Source of the DNA: DATAOG01 sp963782885
Lineage (GTDB): Bacteria; Pseudomonadota; Alphaproteobacteria; Geminicoccales; Geminicoccaceae
Assembly: GCA_963782885.1 (NCBI GenBank)
Contig: CAWALL010000006.1
Span: 124,001 to 188,000 of the forward strand
Direction: 5' to 3'
DNA length: 64,000 nt
Shown in pieces: positions 41,318 to 51,665 of this stretch; the first letter of the stretch is position 1; every line of letters starts with the position of its first letter. Made by a program: the position numbers and the translations under genes. The notes under the pieces are model-generated. The model worked only from the letters and a program-made list of their open reading frames with translations, was not told the origin of the DNA and ran no database searches.

Positions 41318-42415
41318 TCACGCCTCGGTTCCCAGCCAGCGGCCGGTCGCCGGCCGCCGTTCCTGCTGCAGCAGCAGCGAGACCGCGCTGGCGGCGAACA
41401 CCCCGGCCGGCGCCCACGCCGCCAGCACCGGCGGCAGCAGGCCGAGATCGCCGAAGGTGAGGACCAGGCCGGCGAAAGTCCAGCAGACGAACCCGACTGC
41501 CACCCCGAACGCGATCAACCACCCCTGCGCCGCGCGCCCGCTCACCGGTCGTGCCAGAGCGACGACGATCAGGATCATCGCGACCGTGGTCACCGGCGCG
41601 GCGATCCGCTCCTGCAGCCAGAGGGTGTACCGGTAGCTCGGCCGGGTTCCAAGCCCGGGCGCGCGGATCGCGCGCCAAAGCTCAGTGAGCGGCGTCTCGC
41701 GCGGGTCGGCGAGCACCGAGGCGAGCAGCTGCGGATCGAGATCGTCGGACCAGCGCAGGCGATCCTGATGCTCGACCAGGCCGGGCATGACCTCGGAGCG
41801 GGTCACGTCGTGCAAGGTCCACCCGCCATCCTCGTAGGTGGCGCTCGGCGCCGCAAGCCGCTCGACCAGATTGCCGTCCGGAGCGCGCCGAAACACGGTC
41901 ACGCCGTCGATCCGTCGGGCCGCGGGATCGAACCCGCGAATCCGCAGGATGTCGTCGCCGTGGTGCAGCCAGACGAGCGCGGCACCGTCGGCCGGGGCGT
42001 AGTCGCCGATGCCCCAGGCCCGCAGCCTGCTGACCGCGACCGGCACCGCCTGGTCCTCGATCAGGAACTGGGCCGCCGCGATCAGCAGCGCCACCGGCAG
42101 CACGGCGATCGCGAGCCGCGCCTTCGAGACCCCGGCGGCCGCCATCGCCGTCAGCTCGCTGTGGCGCGCGAGGTCGGCGAAGGTCAAAAGGCCTGCGAGG
42201 ATCGCGGTGATCGGCAGGATCTGCGCCACGACCTCGGGCAGGCGGAGCAAGGTGTAGCGGACAATCGGCAGCAGCACGCTGTCGCTGCCCGCGATCACCT
42301 GATCGCCGTTGGCGAGAAAGTCGAGGATCAACATCAGCGCGGCGAGCCCGGAGATCAGGACCGCCGCTCTGGCGAGCAGCCGGCGCGCGATGTAGCGGCT
42401 CAGCACCGAGGCCAT
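41318..42415 (-). CDS. lptG: LPS export permease LptG
   Basis: A 365-residue YjgP/YjgQ-family permease. Opening VLSRYIARRLLARAAVLISG and the early helix LLTFADLARHSELTAMAAAG are typical; a periplasmic beta-jellyroll domain fills the middle (about residues 135-255) and three helices close the protein. With LptF and the ATPase LptB it extracts lipopolysaccharide from the inner membrane and passes it to LptC/LptA. The ATG at 42415 lies inside the end of lptF (16-bp overlap). lptB, lptC and lptA are not in this window. Confidence 0.9.
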   Translation of the reverse strand: MASVLSRYIARRLLARAAVLISGLAALMLILDFLANGDQVIAGSDSVLLPIVRYTLLRLPEVVAQILPITAILAGLLTFADLARHSELTAMAAAGVSKARLAIAVLPVALLIAAAQFLIEDQAVPVAVSRLRAWGIGDYAPADGAALVWLHHGDDILRIRGFDPAARRIDGVTVFRRAPDGNLVERLAAPSATYEDGGWTLHDVTRSEVMPGLVEHQDRLRWSDDLDPQLLASVLADPRETPLTELWRAIRAPGLGTRPSYRYTLWLQERIAAPVTTVAMILIVVALARPVSGRAAQGWLIAFGVAVGFVCWTFAGLVLTFGDLGLLPPVLAAWAPAGVFAASAVSLLLQQERRPATGRWLGTEA

Positions 42416-43575
42416 GCCAAAGTCCCGGTTGCTTGCGCGGCCTTGGCGGCGCGCGCCGGCCTCGGTCGGGCGCCGCGCAGCGTGCGCAGGAACAGCCAGC
42501 CAGCACCGGCCGCGAGCGCCAGGAAGGGCAGCCAGAGCCCGATTTCGGCCGCGAGCAGGTCGCGCTTGGCGAGCGCCTCGCCGAAGTTCAGCGCCTCGTA
42601 GTAGACGATCAGGATCAACAGGCCGATCGCGATGCCGCTGCGCTGGCTGCGCGGCCCGCCGATCAGCGCGAGCGGCGCCGCCAATAGCGGCAGGATCGGC
42701 ACCGACGCGATCAGGACCAGGCGGGCGTGCAGCTCGGCCGCGATCTCTGCCGCGGTGGGCTTGGTCGAGGCGCTGGCCGGCCGGGTCCAGAGCTCGGTCA
42801 GCGTGAGCTCCCGCTGATCGAGGCCCCGCGGCCGGCCCTGCTCGGCCTCGGGGGTCACCGGCCAGCTGAGATTGCCGAAGGTCACGCTGCTGGGTCGGCC
42901 CTCGGCCGGCAGCTCGGCCCGCTCGCCCCGATCCAGGATCAGGAGCGGGCTCTCGCCGGCCTCGAGCTGGCCGAGCCGGCCGCTCTGGCCGGTCACGACG
43001 GTGGCGCTGCCGTCGGGCTGCTCCTGATAGACGAAGACCTTGGCGAGGCGCAGGCCGTCGGGGGCCGGCGTCGAGTGCTCGGCGAAGAAGGTGAGGTCGC
43101 CCGCGTGAATGAACGTGCCGCCGCGCACGGCCGCGGTCAGCGAGGCCTCCGCCACCTGTTGCTTCAGGGTCCGGTAGGCGTAGCGCGCATGCGGGCTGAG
43201 CCAGCCGACGATCAGCGCGGTGAGCGCCGCGGTCAGGACCGCGAGGCCCATCACCGGCGCCAGGAGCCGCCCGAGACTGCGTCCCATGCCCGCCATGACC
43301 ACGAACTCGTGGTCCCGCTTGAGCCGTCGGAAGGTCAAGAGGATCCCGAAGAAGAACGCGGCCGGCAGCGCGATGCTCAGAAAGTGCGGCAGCAGCAGCA
43401 CCAGCATCTGGCCGACGTAGCTGAATGCCTTGTTCGGATTGGCGACCAGGCCGAACAGATGGAGGACCCGCTCGAGCAGCAGGATCGCGAGCGCGATCCC
43501 GGTCATCGCCAGGGAGCTCGTGACGATCTGACGGAGCAGGTAGCGATCGATGACGGTCAGCACTGCAGCGGTCAC
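42400..43575 (-). CDS. lptF: LPS export permease LptF
   Basis: A 391-residue YjgP/YjgQ-family permease. VIDRYLLRQIVTSSLAMTGI begins the first helix; LTFRRLKRDHEFVVMAGMG is the conserved cytoplasmic loop that contacts LptB. A periplasmic domain lies between about residues 130 and 260. Start at GTG 43575 fits the family N-terminus. It overlaps lptG by 16 bp, and the ABC exporter at 39513 follows in the same direction, so one long transcript is possible. tRNA-Val lies upstream on the same strand. Confidence 0.9.
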   Translation of the reverse strand: MTAAVLTVIDRYLLRQIVTSSLAMTGIALAILLLERVLHLFGLVANPNKAFSYVGQMLVLLLPHFLSIALPAAFFFGILLTFRRLKRDHEFVVMAGMGRSLGRLLAPVMGLAVLTAALTALIVGWLSPHARYAYRTLKQQVAEASLTAAVRGGTFIHAGDLTFFAEHSTPAPDGLRLAKVFVYQEQPDGSATVVTGQSGRLGQLEAGESPLLILDRGERAELPAEGRPSSVTFGNLSWPVTPEAEQGRPRGLDQRELTLTELWTRPASASTKPTAAEIAAELHARLVLIASVPILPLLAAPLALIGGPRSQRSGIAIGLLILIVYYEALNFGEALAKRDLLAAEIGLWLPFLALAAGAGWLFLRTLRGARPRPARAAKAAQATGTLAWPRC

Positions 43576-43719
43576 CTGACGGGCGCCGGCCGGAGCCGGT
43601 CCAGGCCGGCAAGGTTCGCCCGGCCCTGGGCCAACCTAGCTTGGATCATCGCTGCGTCCAGGGGATCGCGCAGCCGGACCACCGCCGGGCGCGACTTCGA
43701 GCAGGCGGCGGCGGCGCGG

Positions 43720-43794
43720 TGGTGGGCGGTGCTGGGATTGAACCAGCGACCCCTCGCGTGTGAAGCGAGTGCTCTCCCGCTGAGCTAACCGCCC
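43720..43794 (-). tRNA. tRNA-Val (anticodon CAC)
   Basis: On the minus strand the acceptor stem GGGCGGT pairs with ACCGCCC. The D arm GCTC/GAGC, the anticodon stem CTCGC/GCGAG with loop TTCACAC (anticodon CAC, reading GUG), and the T arm GCTGG-TTCAATC-CCAGC are all present. The terminal CCA is encoded (plus-strand TGG at 43720-43722). No 3' integration scar was seen. Confidence 0.95.
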
Positions 43795-43833
43795 GTCTGG
43801 GTCGCACGCTATAGGAGTGCCTCCTCGGCGGTG

Positions 43834-44541
43834 TCAAGCCGGCGCCCGAGCTTCGCCGGCCCGGTCCCGCGGGCCGAGCGCGGCGAGCGCGGCACCGAGG
43901 TCGCTCATGCGCTCGATCACCCGGTCGGCGCCAAGCTCCCGCGCCGGGATCGGAGTGTAGCCGAAACTCACCAGCACGCAGGGAACCCCGGCGGCGCGCG
44001 CGGTCAGAAGATCGGTCCGGCTGTCCCCGACCAGCGCTGCCTTGGCGGGATCGACGCCGAGCCGGGCGAGGACCGCCAGCAGGTGACCGCCGTCGGGCTT
44101 GCGCACCGGCAGCGCATCGCCGCCGATCGCGACCGTGAGCAGGCGATCGAGGCCGAGCCCGGCCAGCAGCCGGTCGGTCGGCACCTGCGGCTTGTTGGTG
44201 CAGAGCCCGAGCCGGACGCCAGCGGCCGCCAGCTCCTCGAGCACGGCGACCGCGCCCGCGTAGACCTGGTCGGGGCGTATAGGCAGCTGCGCGTAGCGGC
44301 GCAGGAACTCGGCGAACAGGTCGTCGAGATCGACGCTCGGAGGTACCCCGCCCGAGGCGCGCAGGCCGCGCTCGAGCAGCGCCCGGGAGCCATCGCCGAT
44401 CATCGGCCGGATCTCGTCCAGATCGAGGCCGGGCCGGCCCACCTCGGCCAGCATCTCGTTGACCAGGCCGCACAGGTCAGGAGCACTGTCGATCAGGGTA
44501 CCGTCGAGGTCGAACACCACTGCTTCGAACGGGGGAGGCAA
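43834..44541 (-). CDS. gph: Phosphoglycolate phosphatase (HAD family)
   Basis: A 235-residue haloacid-dehalogenase phosphatase. Motif I is VVFDLDGTLIDSAPDL (Asp nucleophile and Asp acid), motif II lies around GLCTNKPQ, and motif III/IV is ALVGDSRTDLLTARAAG. The helical cap and size fit Gph, which recycles 2-phosphoglycolate from DNA repair or oxygenase side reactions. It starts at a TTG (44541) with AAGGACG upstream; a GTG eight codons in would remove part of motif I. It is divergent from glmU. Confidence 0.85.
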   Translation of the reverse strand: MPPPFEAVVFDLDGTLIDSAPDLCGLVNEMLAEVGRPGLDLDEIRPMIGDGSRALLERGLRASGGVPPSVDLDDLFAEFLRRYAQLPIRPDQVYAGAVAVLEELAAAGVRLGLCTNKPQVPTDRLLAGLGLDRLLTVAIGGDALPVRKPDGGHLLAVLARLGVDPAKAALVGDSRTDLLTARAAGVPCVLVSFGYTPIPARELGADRVIERMSDLGAALAALGPRDRAGEARAPA

Positions 44542-44653
44542 GCGTTTCGTCCTTGATTCGCGCGGATGATCCGGGCGTTAAATACGCGGCAACGTCCTGA
44601 TCGCAAAGTGCCGACCGTCGATCCGTCGCGGCCGTTTCCGAGGTTCGAACGAC

Positions 44654-45994
44654 ATGCCTGCTCCGGTTACCGTGGTCCTGCTCGCCGCCGGCAAGGGCAC
44701 GCGCATGCGCTCCGAGCGGCCGAAGGTGCTGCATCCGCTCGCGGGCCGCCCGATGATCGCGCATGTGCTGACGGCCGCGGCGGCGCTCGCGCCCGAGCGG
44801 CTGGTCGCGGTCCTGGCGCCGGGCATGGATGCGGTCGCCGCCGAGGTCGATCGCGGCCCGCTGCCGGCGCTGATCGTGCATCAGGAGCCGCAGCTCGGCA
44901 CCGGCCACGCGGTCAAGGCGGCGCGCGCGCATCTGCCGCAAGCCGGCGAGGTGCTGGTGCTCTACGGCGACACGCCGCTGGTCACCGCCGAGACGCTCGG
45001 CCACCTGCTCGACGCCCGGCGCGCCGCCCAGGCGGCGGTCGCGGTGCTCGGCTTCCGCCCGCCCGAGCCCGCGGGTTATGGCCGCCTCGCCTTCGATCAG
45101 GCCGGCTTGGCCGCGATCGTCGAGGAACGCCACGCGGACGAGAGCTTGCAGCGCGAGGGCATGTGCAACGCCGGCATCATGGCGTTCGATGCCGCCAGGC
45201 TCGGGCCGCTGCTCGACGCGCTCGAGCTCAAGCGGCCCAAGGGCGAGTACTACCTCACCGACGTGGTCGAGCACGCCCGCGCCCGCGGCTGGGCCTGCAC
45301 CGCGATCGAGGGACCCTACGAGGCCGGACTCGGCATCAACTCGCAAGGCCAGCTCGCCGAGGCCGAGGCGATCCTGCAGCGCCGGCTGCGCCAGGCGGCG
45401 CTGGCCGCGGGCGTGACCATGACCGCGCCCGAGACCGTGTTCCTGGCCGCGGACACCGAACTCGCGCCGGCGGTCGAGATCGGCCCCTACGTCGTCTTCG
45501 GGCCGCGGGTCGCGGTCGCCGCCGGGGCACGCATCCTGCCGTTCTGCCATCTCGAGGGCGTGCGGATCGCGGCCGGCGCCGAGATCGGCCCGTTCGCCCG
45601 GATCCGCCCGGGCGCCGAGATCGGCGAGCGCGCCAAGGTCGGCAATTTCGTCGAGGTCAAGAACGCGACCCTCGAGGCCGGCGCCAAGGCCAATCATCTG
45701 AGCTACATCGGCGATGCCCGGGTCGGTGAACGATCGAACATCGGCGCCGGCACCATCACCTGCAACTACGACGGCAGCGCCAAGCACCGGACCGAGATCG
45801 GCAAGAGCGTCTTCATCGGCTCCAACTCGGCCCTGGTGGCGCCGGTGACGATCGGCGACGGCGCCTTCATCGGCGCCGGCAGCACGATCAACCGCGACGT
45901 CCCGGCCGGCAGCCTGAGCATCGCGCGCGGCCGCCAGACCGACATCCCGGACGGCGCCGCCCGAATCCGCGCCCGCCGCCGGTCGGGCGCATAA
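44654..45994 (+). CDS. glmU: GlmU, N-acetylglucosamine-1-phosphate uridyltransferase / acetyltransferase
   Basis: A 446-residue bifunctional enzyme making UDP-GlcNAc. The N-terminal pyrophosphorylase has LLAAGKGTRMRSERPKVL and QLGTGHAV. The C-terminal left-handed beta-helix is a run of hexapeptide repeats (IGPFARIRPGAEIGERAKVG) ending with NYDGSAKHRTEIG and SNSALVAPVTIG. Length is standard. GAGG lies upstream of the ATG. The next gene, 26 bp on, is glmS, giving an operon for amino-sugar precursor supply to peptidoglycan and LPS. Confidence 0.96.
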   Translation: MPAPVTVVLLAAGKGTRMRSERPKVLHPLAGRPMIAHVLTAAAALAPERLVAVLAPGMDAVAAEVDRGPLPALIVHQEPQLGTGHAVKAARAHLPQAGEVLVLYGDTPLVTAETLGHLLDARRAAQAAVAVLGFRPPEPAGYGRLAFDQAGLAAIVEERHADESLQREGMCNAGIMAFDAARLGPLLDALELKRPKGEYYLTDVVEHARARGWACTAIEGPYEAGLGINSQGQLAEAEAILQRRLRQAALAAGVTMTAPETVFLAADTELAPAVEIGPYVVFGPRVAVAAGARILPFCHLEGVRIAAGAEIGPFARIRPGAEIGERAKVGNFVEVKNATLEAGAKANHLSYIGDARVGERSNIGAGTITCNYDGSAKHRTEIGKSVFIGSNSALVAPVTIGDGAFIGAGSTINRDVPAGSLSIARGRQTDIPDGAARIRARRRSGA

Positions 45995-46020
45995 CCTCCG
46001 CCAGACAGGAGCTCCTTTCC

Positions 46021-47844
<1,824 letters not shown>

Positions 47845-48059
47845 CCCGCGCGCCGCGCGGCGCCGCGCCTGCGACGAGCGGCTGGTGCTACCGCAGGTCG
47901 TGCGGAGCTCTTCATTGTTCCTTAACCAAACGCCGCGATTGTACCGCCTCAGCGCCGGCCACCGGCAATCCCGATCGGGGGCGAGACCCGCAGCGCGCGG
48001 GCACCGCCGAGGGATCCGTCGGGTCGGGCAGCGATCCACCCCAGCCCCATGAGGCGGTC

Positions 48060-48806
48060 ATGACGGAAACTCTCGCTCCCGCCGCCGCCAGTTTTCCAGC
48101 CACCACCGGCGCGCCCGAACTGGCGCCCCGGGCGGGTCTCCTGGCGAGCTGGTTCGCCGTCCTGTCAGAGGATGACACGGCGTCCTATCGGTATCTCCTG
48201 CTCCTGCGCTTTTTGGTGCTGAACCTGGTCGCGGCGGCGCTGTTCGGAGCGGCCTGGCTCAGGGGCTGGGTCGGCATCGTGTTCAGCAGCGACAGCACGC
48301 AGCTGGTCACGGTGATCACCGTCGTGTTCGCCTACGGCCTGATCAACTGCGGGCGCAAGATCATCCTGACCAGCAACGAGATCAATCAGCTCAAGCGGCC
48401 CGGCCGCGACCGCTCGGCGCGGGTCGCCCGTTATCTTGAGTCCATGCAGGACCGCGACGGCCAGAGCCGCGCGCTGTCGACCTCGGCGCTCAAGCTCAAG
48501 CTCGGCGCCCGGATCGGGTCGATCCGGCATATCGCCAACAGCCTCGTCTTCCTCGGCCTGATCGGCACCGTGATCGGGTTCATCATCGCGCTCTCGGGAA
48601 TCGACCCCCAGGCCGCGGCCGACGTCCAGGCGATCGGCCCAATGGTCTCGACCCTGATCAGCGGCATGTCGGTGGCGCTCTATACCACCCTGGTCGGCGC
48701 GGTCCTGAACATCTGGCTGATGGTCAATTACCGGCTGCTGGAGAGCGGCACCGTCACCCTGGTCACCACGATCGTCGAGCTGGGGGAGCGTCATGCACGG
48801 TCTTGA
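48060..48806 (+). CDS. MotA/TolQ/ExbB-type proton channel subunit
   Basis: A 248-residue membrane protein with four predicted helices at about 43-68, 80-98, 158-180 and 200-223. SLVFLGLIGTVIGFIIALSG and SGMSVALYTTLVGAVLNIW carry the Gly/Thr signature shared by MotA, TolQ and ExbB, including polar Thr residues that line the proton path. The N-terminal 40 residues are Ala/Pro-rich, and a charged loop lies between helices 2 and 3. Starts at 48060 with GAGG upstream. The next gene overlaps it by 14 bp. The extra first helix compared with TolQ, and the unusual partner genes, set it apart from standard Tol or Exb systems. Confidence 0.82.
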   Translation: MTETLAPAAASFPATTGAPELAPRAGLLASWFAVLSEDDTASYRYLLLLRFLVLNLVAAALFGAAWLRGWVGIVFSSDSTQLVTVITVVFAYGLINCGRKIILTSNEINQLKRPGRDRSARVARYLESMQDRDGQSRALSTSALKLKLGARIGSIRHIANSLVFLGLIGTVIGFIIALSGIDPQAAADVQAIGPMVSTLISGMSVALYTTLVGAVLNIWLMVNYRLLESGTVTLVTTIVELGERHARS

Positions 48807-49401
48807 GCAGCTCGAGCCGGACGATGGCGATACGGTCTTCCGCGATGTCATCATGCTCGCCCTGGCCGGGTTCGTGGCCATGGTCATCCTGCTGCTGCCG
48901 CACCTCAATCCGCCCGGCAAGACCGCCCAGGAGAACACCTACGCGCCCGGCAACGTGATCGTCGAGGTCCGCTGGCCGGACGAGCTCGACTGCGACGTCG
49001 ACCTCTGGGTCGAGGCCCCGGGCGACCGGCCGGTCGGCTACTCGAACAAGGGCGGCCTGATCTTCAATCTCCTGCGCGACGACCTCGGCAAACGGGCCGA
49101 CGCCACCGGTATGAACTACGAGGTCTCGTACTCGCGCGGCATTCCGGCCGGTGAATACACGGTCAACGTGCATCTGTACCGCAACACCTCCGGCGTCTTT
49201 CCGATCCCGGTCACGATCGTCACCAGCGTCAAGAAGTCGCCCAAGGACTCCGCCCGCCAGCTGCTCGCCAGCAAGGTCGAACTGACCCGCGAGGGCGAGG
49301 AGCTGACCGTCTACCGCTTCAAGCTGTCGGCGGATGGCGACCTGGTGCCGGGCAGCGTGCACAGCCTGCAACGCAATCTGCGGGCCTGGAGGGCGTCATG
49401 A
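48793..49401 (+). CDS. ExbD-like anchor with beta-rich periplasmic domain
   Basis: A 202-residue protein with the topology of TolR/ExbD: a short cytoplasmic N-terminus, one transmembrane helix (about 19-37, IMLALAGFVAMVILLLP) and a periplasmic domain. Asp18, directly before the helix (FRDVIML), takes the position of the proton-carrying Asp of ExbD. The periplasmic part is not ExbD-like: VDLWVEAPGDRPVGYSNKGG and GIPAGEYTVNVHLY recall DUF2135/YfaP-like beta-sandwich domains. It overlaps its neighbours by 14 bp and 4 bp, so the three genes are tightly coupled. Proposed as the stator-like partner of the channel protein; the periplasmic target is unknown. Confidence 0.65.
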   Translation: MHGLEQLEPDDGDTVFRDVIMLALAGFVAMVILLLPHLNPPGKTAQENTYAPGNVIVEVRWPDELDCDVDLWVEAPGDRPVGYSNKGGLIFNLLRDDLGKRADATGMNYEVSYSRGIPAGEYTVNVHLYRNTSGVFPIPVTIVTSVKKSPKDSARQLLASKVELTREGEELTVYRFKLSADGDLVPGSVHSLQRNLRAWRAS

Positions 49402-49913
49402 CCGAGCTCACCTATCTGTTCGCCGCGGTCGCGGTGCTCGCCGGCCTGGTCACCAGCATCAGCGTCTGGGCGCCGCGCCAGCTGTGGATCAAGGCAACCG
49501 CAATCGGCGCGGCGGCGCTGTTCCTGCCGACCGCCTACGCCGGTTTCAGCCGGCTGCTGAGCATGCCCAAGCCGGTCCAGCTGGAATGGTGGCTGGCCAA
49601 GGCTGACCAGGCGACCGTGCTGGCGTCGAGCTTCCGCGAGAACGAAGCCATCTACGTCTGGCTGCAGCTCGCCGGGGTCGCCGAGCCGCGCGCTTACGCG
49701 CTGCCCTGGAGCCGCGACCTCGCGGAGCAGCTCCAGACCGCCCAGCGCGAAGCCGCCGAGAACCAGACCCAGGTCCAGATGCGCCTGCCGTTCGAGCAGT
49801 CTCTCGAGGATCGCGAACCCAAGTTCTACGCCATGCCGCAACCTGAGCTGCCGCCCAAGGATCTCGAGCAGGCGCCGGCGCAGGTCTATCGCCGCCAGGC
49901 CAAGAACCCCTGA
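49398..49913 (+). CDS. Two-helix membrane protein with coiled tail, third member of the channel set
   Basis: A 171-residue protein of unrecognised family. Two helices lie at about 4-24 and 31-50 (LTYLFAAVAVLAGLVTSISV and WIKATAIGAAALFLPTAYAG). A cytoplasmic or periplasmic tail follows with a polar, Gln-rich helix (SRDLAEQLQTAQREAAENQ) and a Pro-rich end. The start overlaps the previous stop by 4 bp (ATGA). A hairpin 9 bp after its stop marks the end of the unit. It could stabilise the channel or link it to a further factor. Confidence 0.7.
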   Translation: MTELTYLFAAVAVLAGLVTSISVWAPRQLWIKATAIGAAALFLPTAYAGFSRLLSMPKPVQLEWWLAKADQATVLASSFRENEAIYVWLQLAGVAEPRAYALPWSRDLAEQLQTAQREAAENQTQVQMRLPFEQSLEDREPKFYAMPQPELPPKDLEQAPAQVYRRQAKNP

Positions 49914-49922
49914 GGCACCACC

Positions 49923-49950
49923 GGCGGCGCCGGGCGCGCTCGGCGCCGCC
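49923..49950 (+). terminator. Hairpin after the channel operon
   Basis: A perfect 10-bp inverted repeat, GGCGGCGCCG (49923-49932) and CGGCGCCGCC (49941-49950), with an 8-nt loop. No T run follows, so it may work as a Rho-assisted or mRNA-stabilising stem. It lies 9 bp after the last channel-operon stop. Confidence 0.5.
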
Positions 49951-50101
49951 TGCCGGATGGCAATGGAGCCATTTGACGGCGGGTTGCTTCTCCGCAACTC
50001 CGGGTGCTAAGCGAAGGGATGAGAATCGTCTGGCATCTCCTTCGCGAAGTGCTAACCTGGATCGGCTGAGCGCCGACATCTTTGGGATAGGGAGACCACA
50101 A

Positions 50102-50272
50102 ATGTCGCGGGCTCGCCGCAAATCAGCATCCCTGACTACGCAGGCGACGCGGCCGCCGATCGGATCCGAGGCTGGCGTGTGGCAGGTCGCCGATGGGGTC
50201 TTGTTCAGTGTGTTGTCGTCGATGGTGCTCTGGGGCGTCATCATCACCAGCGTCTATCAGGCCCTGAATTAG
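50102..50272 (+). CDS. Small single-helix membrane protein
   Basis: A 56-residue protein. The N-terminal 28 residues are basic and polar (MSRARRKSASLTTQATRPP). The rest is one hydrophobic helix, GVLFSVLSSMVLWGVIITSV. The start is supported by AGGGAG nine bases upstream of the ATG, and the reading frame ends right after the helix. No family is recognised. It follows the channel operon by about 190 bp and could be an accessory of it, but it has its own upstream region and may be unrelated. Confidence 0.55.
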   Translation: MSRARRKSASLTTQATRPPIGSEAGVWQVADGVLFSVLSSMVLWGVIITSVYQALN

Positions 50273-50696
50273 CGGTCGCCGCGGCGTGGCCGCGGGCATC
50301 CCGGCGCCAACTGTCGCTCGGTCGAGCAGGACGCGGGCTCTGTGTTCACGTCGATCGCGGCGGACCATTGACCACGCCTCTGCCGCGGCGGGTGGGTCGC
50401 GCAGCTGCGCGCGCAGGTCTCTCGGCAAGCACGGAGGGTCTGGTGAGAGCGGTGGCATCGGCAGCGCCGACACCCAGGCCCGCGCGCCGGATTCGCTGCG
50501 CCATCCTTGACCCGGGCAGGTTGCGGGCTCACTAACTCAGAATTGGAATGTCTCCGAAAGCGGCGCCACCGAGCGGCGAAGCGGGCCGGTCGCCACCGGT
50601 AGCGAGGCACGGGGTGCCGGCGCCAGCGCATCGGCCCAAACCGGCAGCCGGTTCAACCAGGCTCAGCCATCCATCTCCAGGTCAGCCTGCGATCCG
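50273..50696. other. Intergenic stretch without a supported gene
   Basis: 424 bp between the small membrane protein and the permease gene. No frame on either strand has recognisable protein character and no strong hairpin with a T tract was found. Confidence 0.45.
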
Positions 50697-51614
50697 GTGC
50701 CGATGCTGACGACCTTCGGTGCGCTGGCGCCGGTCTTTCTCCTGATCGCGCTCGGCCGGGTCCTGCGCGCGTGCGGCTTTCCAGGCGATGCGTTCTGGCC
50801 GGCCGCCGAGCGCCTGGTTTACTACGTGCTGTTCCCGTCGCTCCTGTTCCTGACCTGCGCGACCTCGGCGCTGGCGGGCTTGCGGGTGATGCCGCTGGCG
50901 GCGGCGCTGGTCGGCGCGATTTTCGCGATCAGCGCGCTCACGCTGGCGCTCCGCCCCTGGCTCGGCCTCGACGCGGCGCCCTTCACCTCGGTCTTTCAGG
51001 GCGCGATCCGGACCAACACCTACGTCGGCCTCGGCACCGCGGGCGCGCTCTACGGCGAGGCCGGGCTTTTGGTCCTTGGCATCGTGATCTTCATCGTGGT
51101 CGCGACCGTCAACCTGCTCGCGGTCGGCGCGCTGCTCCACTACGGTCACCGGCCCGCCGGCCGGGCCGCCTTGATCGGCTCGATCGCCCGCAACCCGCTG
51201 ATCCTCGCCTGTCTGCTCGGTTTCGCCCTCAATGCCGCGGGCGTCCACCTGACCGGCGTGCCGCGCGAGACCCTCGCGATTCTCGGCCAGGGCTCGCTCA
51301 CGCTCGGCCTGCTCTGCGTCGGAGCCGGCCTCGAGGTCGCCCACCTCGGGCGTCACCGGGCGGCCGCGATCGCCACCTGCGTGCTCAAGCTCGTGCTGAT
51401 GCCGGCCGCGACCGGGCTCGGCTGCCGGCTGCTCGGGATCGAGGGCGTGACCGTGTCGGTCGCAGTGCTGTTCACGGCCTGCCCGATCTCGGCCTCCAGC
51501 TACGTGCTGGCCCGCCAGCTCGGCGGCGACGCGCCGCTGATCGCCGGCCTGATCACGCTGACGACGATCGCCGCCGCCCTCACCATGCCGCTGGTGCTCG
51601 CGCTGCTCGGGTAG
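50697..51614 (+). CDS. AEC-family (auxin efflux carrier type) permease
   Basis: A 305-residue inner-membrane permease with about ten helices and the AEC/MdcF pattern: GALAPVFLLIALGRVLRACG at the start, QGAIRTNTYVGLGTAGALYG in the middle (the conserved N-x-x-x-G region), and the closing ITLTTIAAALTMPLVLALLG. MdcF-like members transport malonate or other small acids. Malonate would fit with the malonyl-CoA decarboxylase gene 8 kb away, but no direct link is visible. The start is GTG 50697 or ATG 50703; neither has a strong ribosome-binding site. Confidence 0.85.
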   Translation: MPMLTTFGALAPVFLLIALGRVLRACGFPGDAFWPAAERLVYYVLFPSLLFLTCATSALAGLRVMPLAAALVGAIFAISALTLALRPWLGLDAAPFTSVFQGAIRTNTYVGLGTAGALYGEAGLLVLGIVIFIVVATVNLLAVGALLHYGHRPAGRAALIGSIARNPLILACLLGFALNAAGVHLTGVPRETLAILGQGSLTLGLLCVGAGLEVAHLGRHRAAAIATCVLKLVLMPAATGLGCRLLGIEGVTVSVAVLFTACPISASSYVLARQLGGDAPLIAGLITLTTIAAALTMPLVLALLG

Positions 51615-51665
51615 CGTAGCGGGCGAGGACCGCCGATACCCCAATTCTCGCTCCACCGGTCCGCA

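Noticed and set aside
39612..41636. Long plus-strand frame opposite the second ABC exporter
   Set aside because: Antisense shadow of an exporter with clear Walker motifs.
43720..43794. tRNA-Val as an integration site for the nearby accessory genes
   Set aside because: No repeated 3' tRNA end, integrase gene or boundary repeat was found on either side.
45964..46020. Possible glmS ribozyme or riboswitch upstream of glmS
   Set aside because: Only 26 bp separate glmU and glmS, too short for a ribozyme, and none is expected in this lineage.
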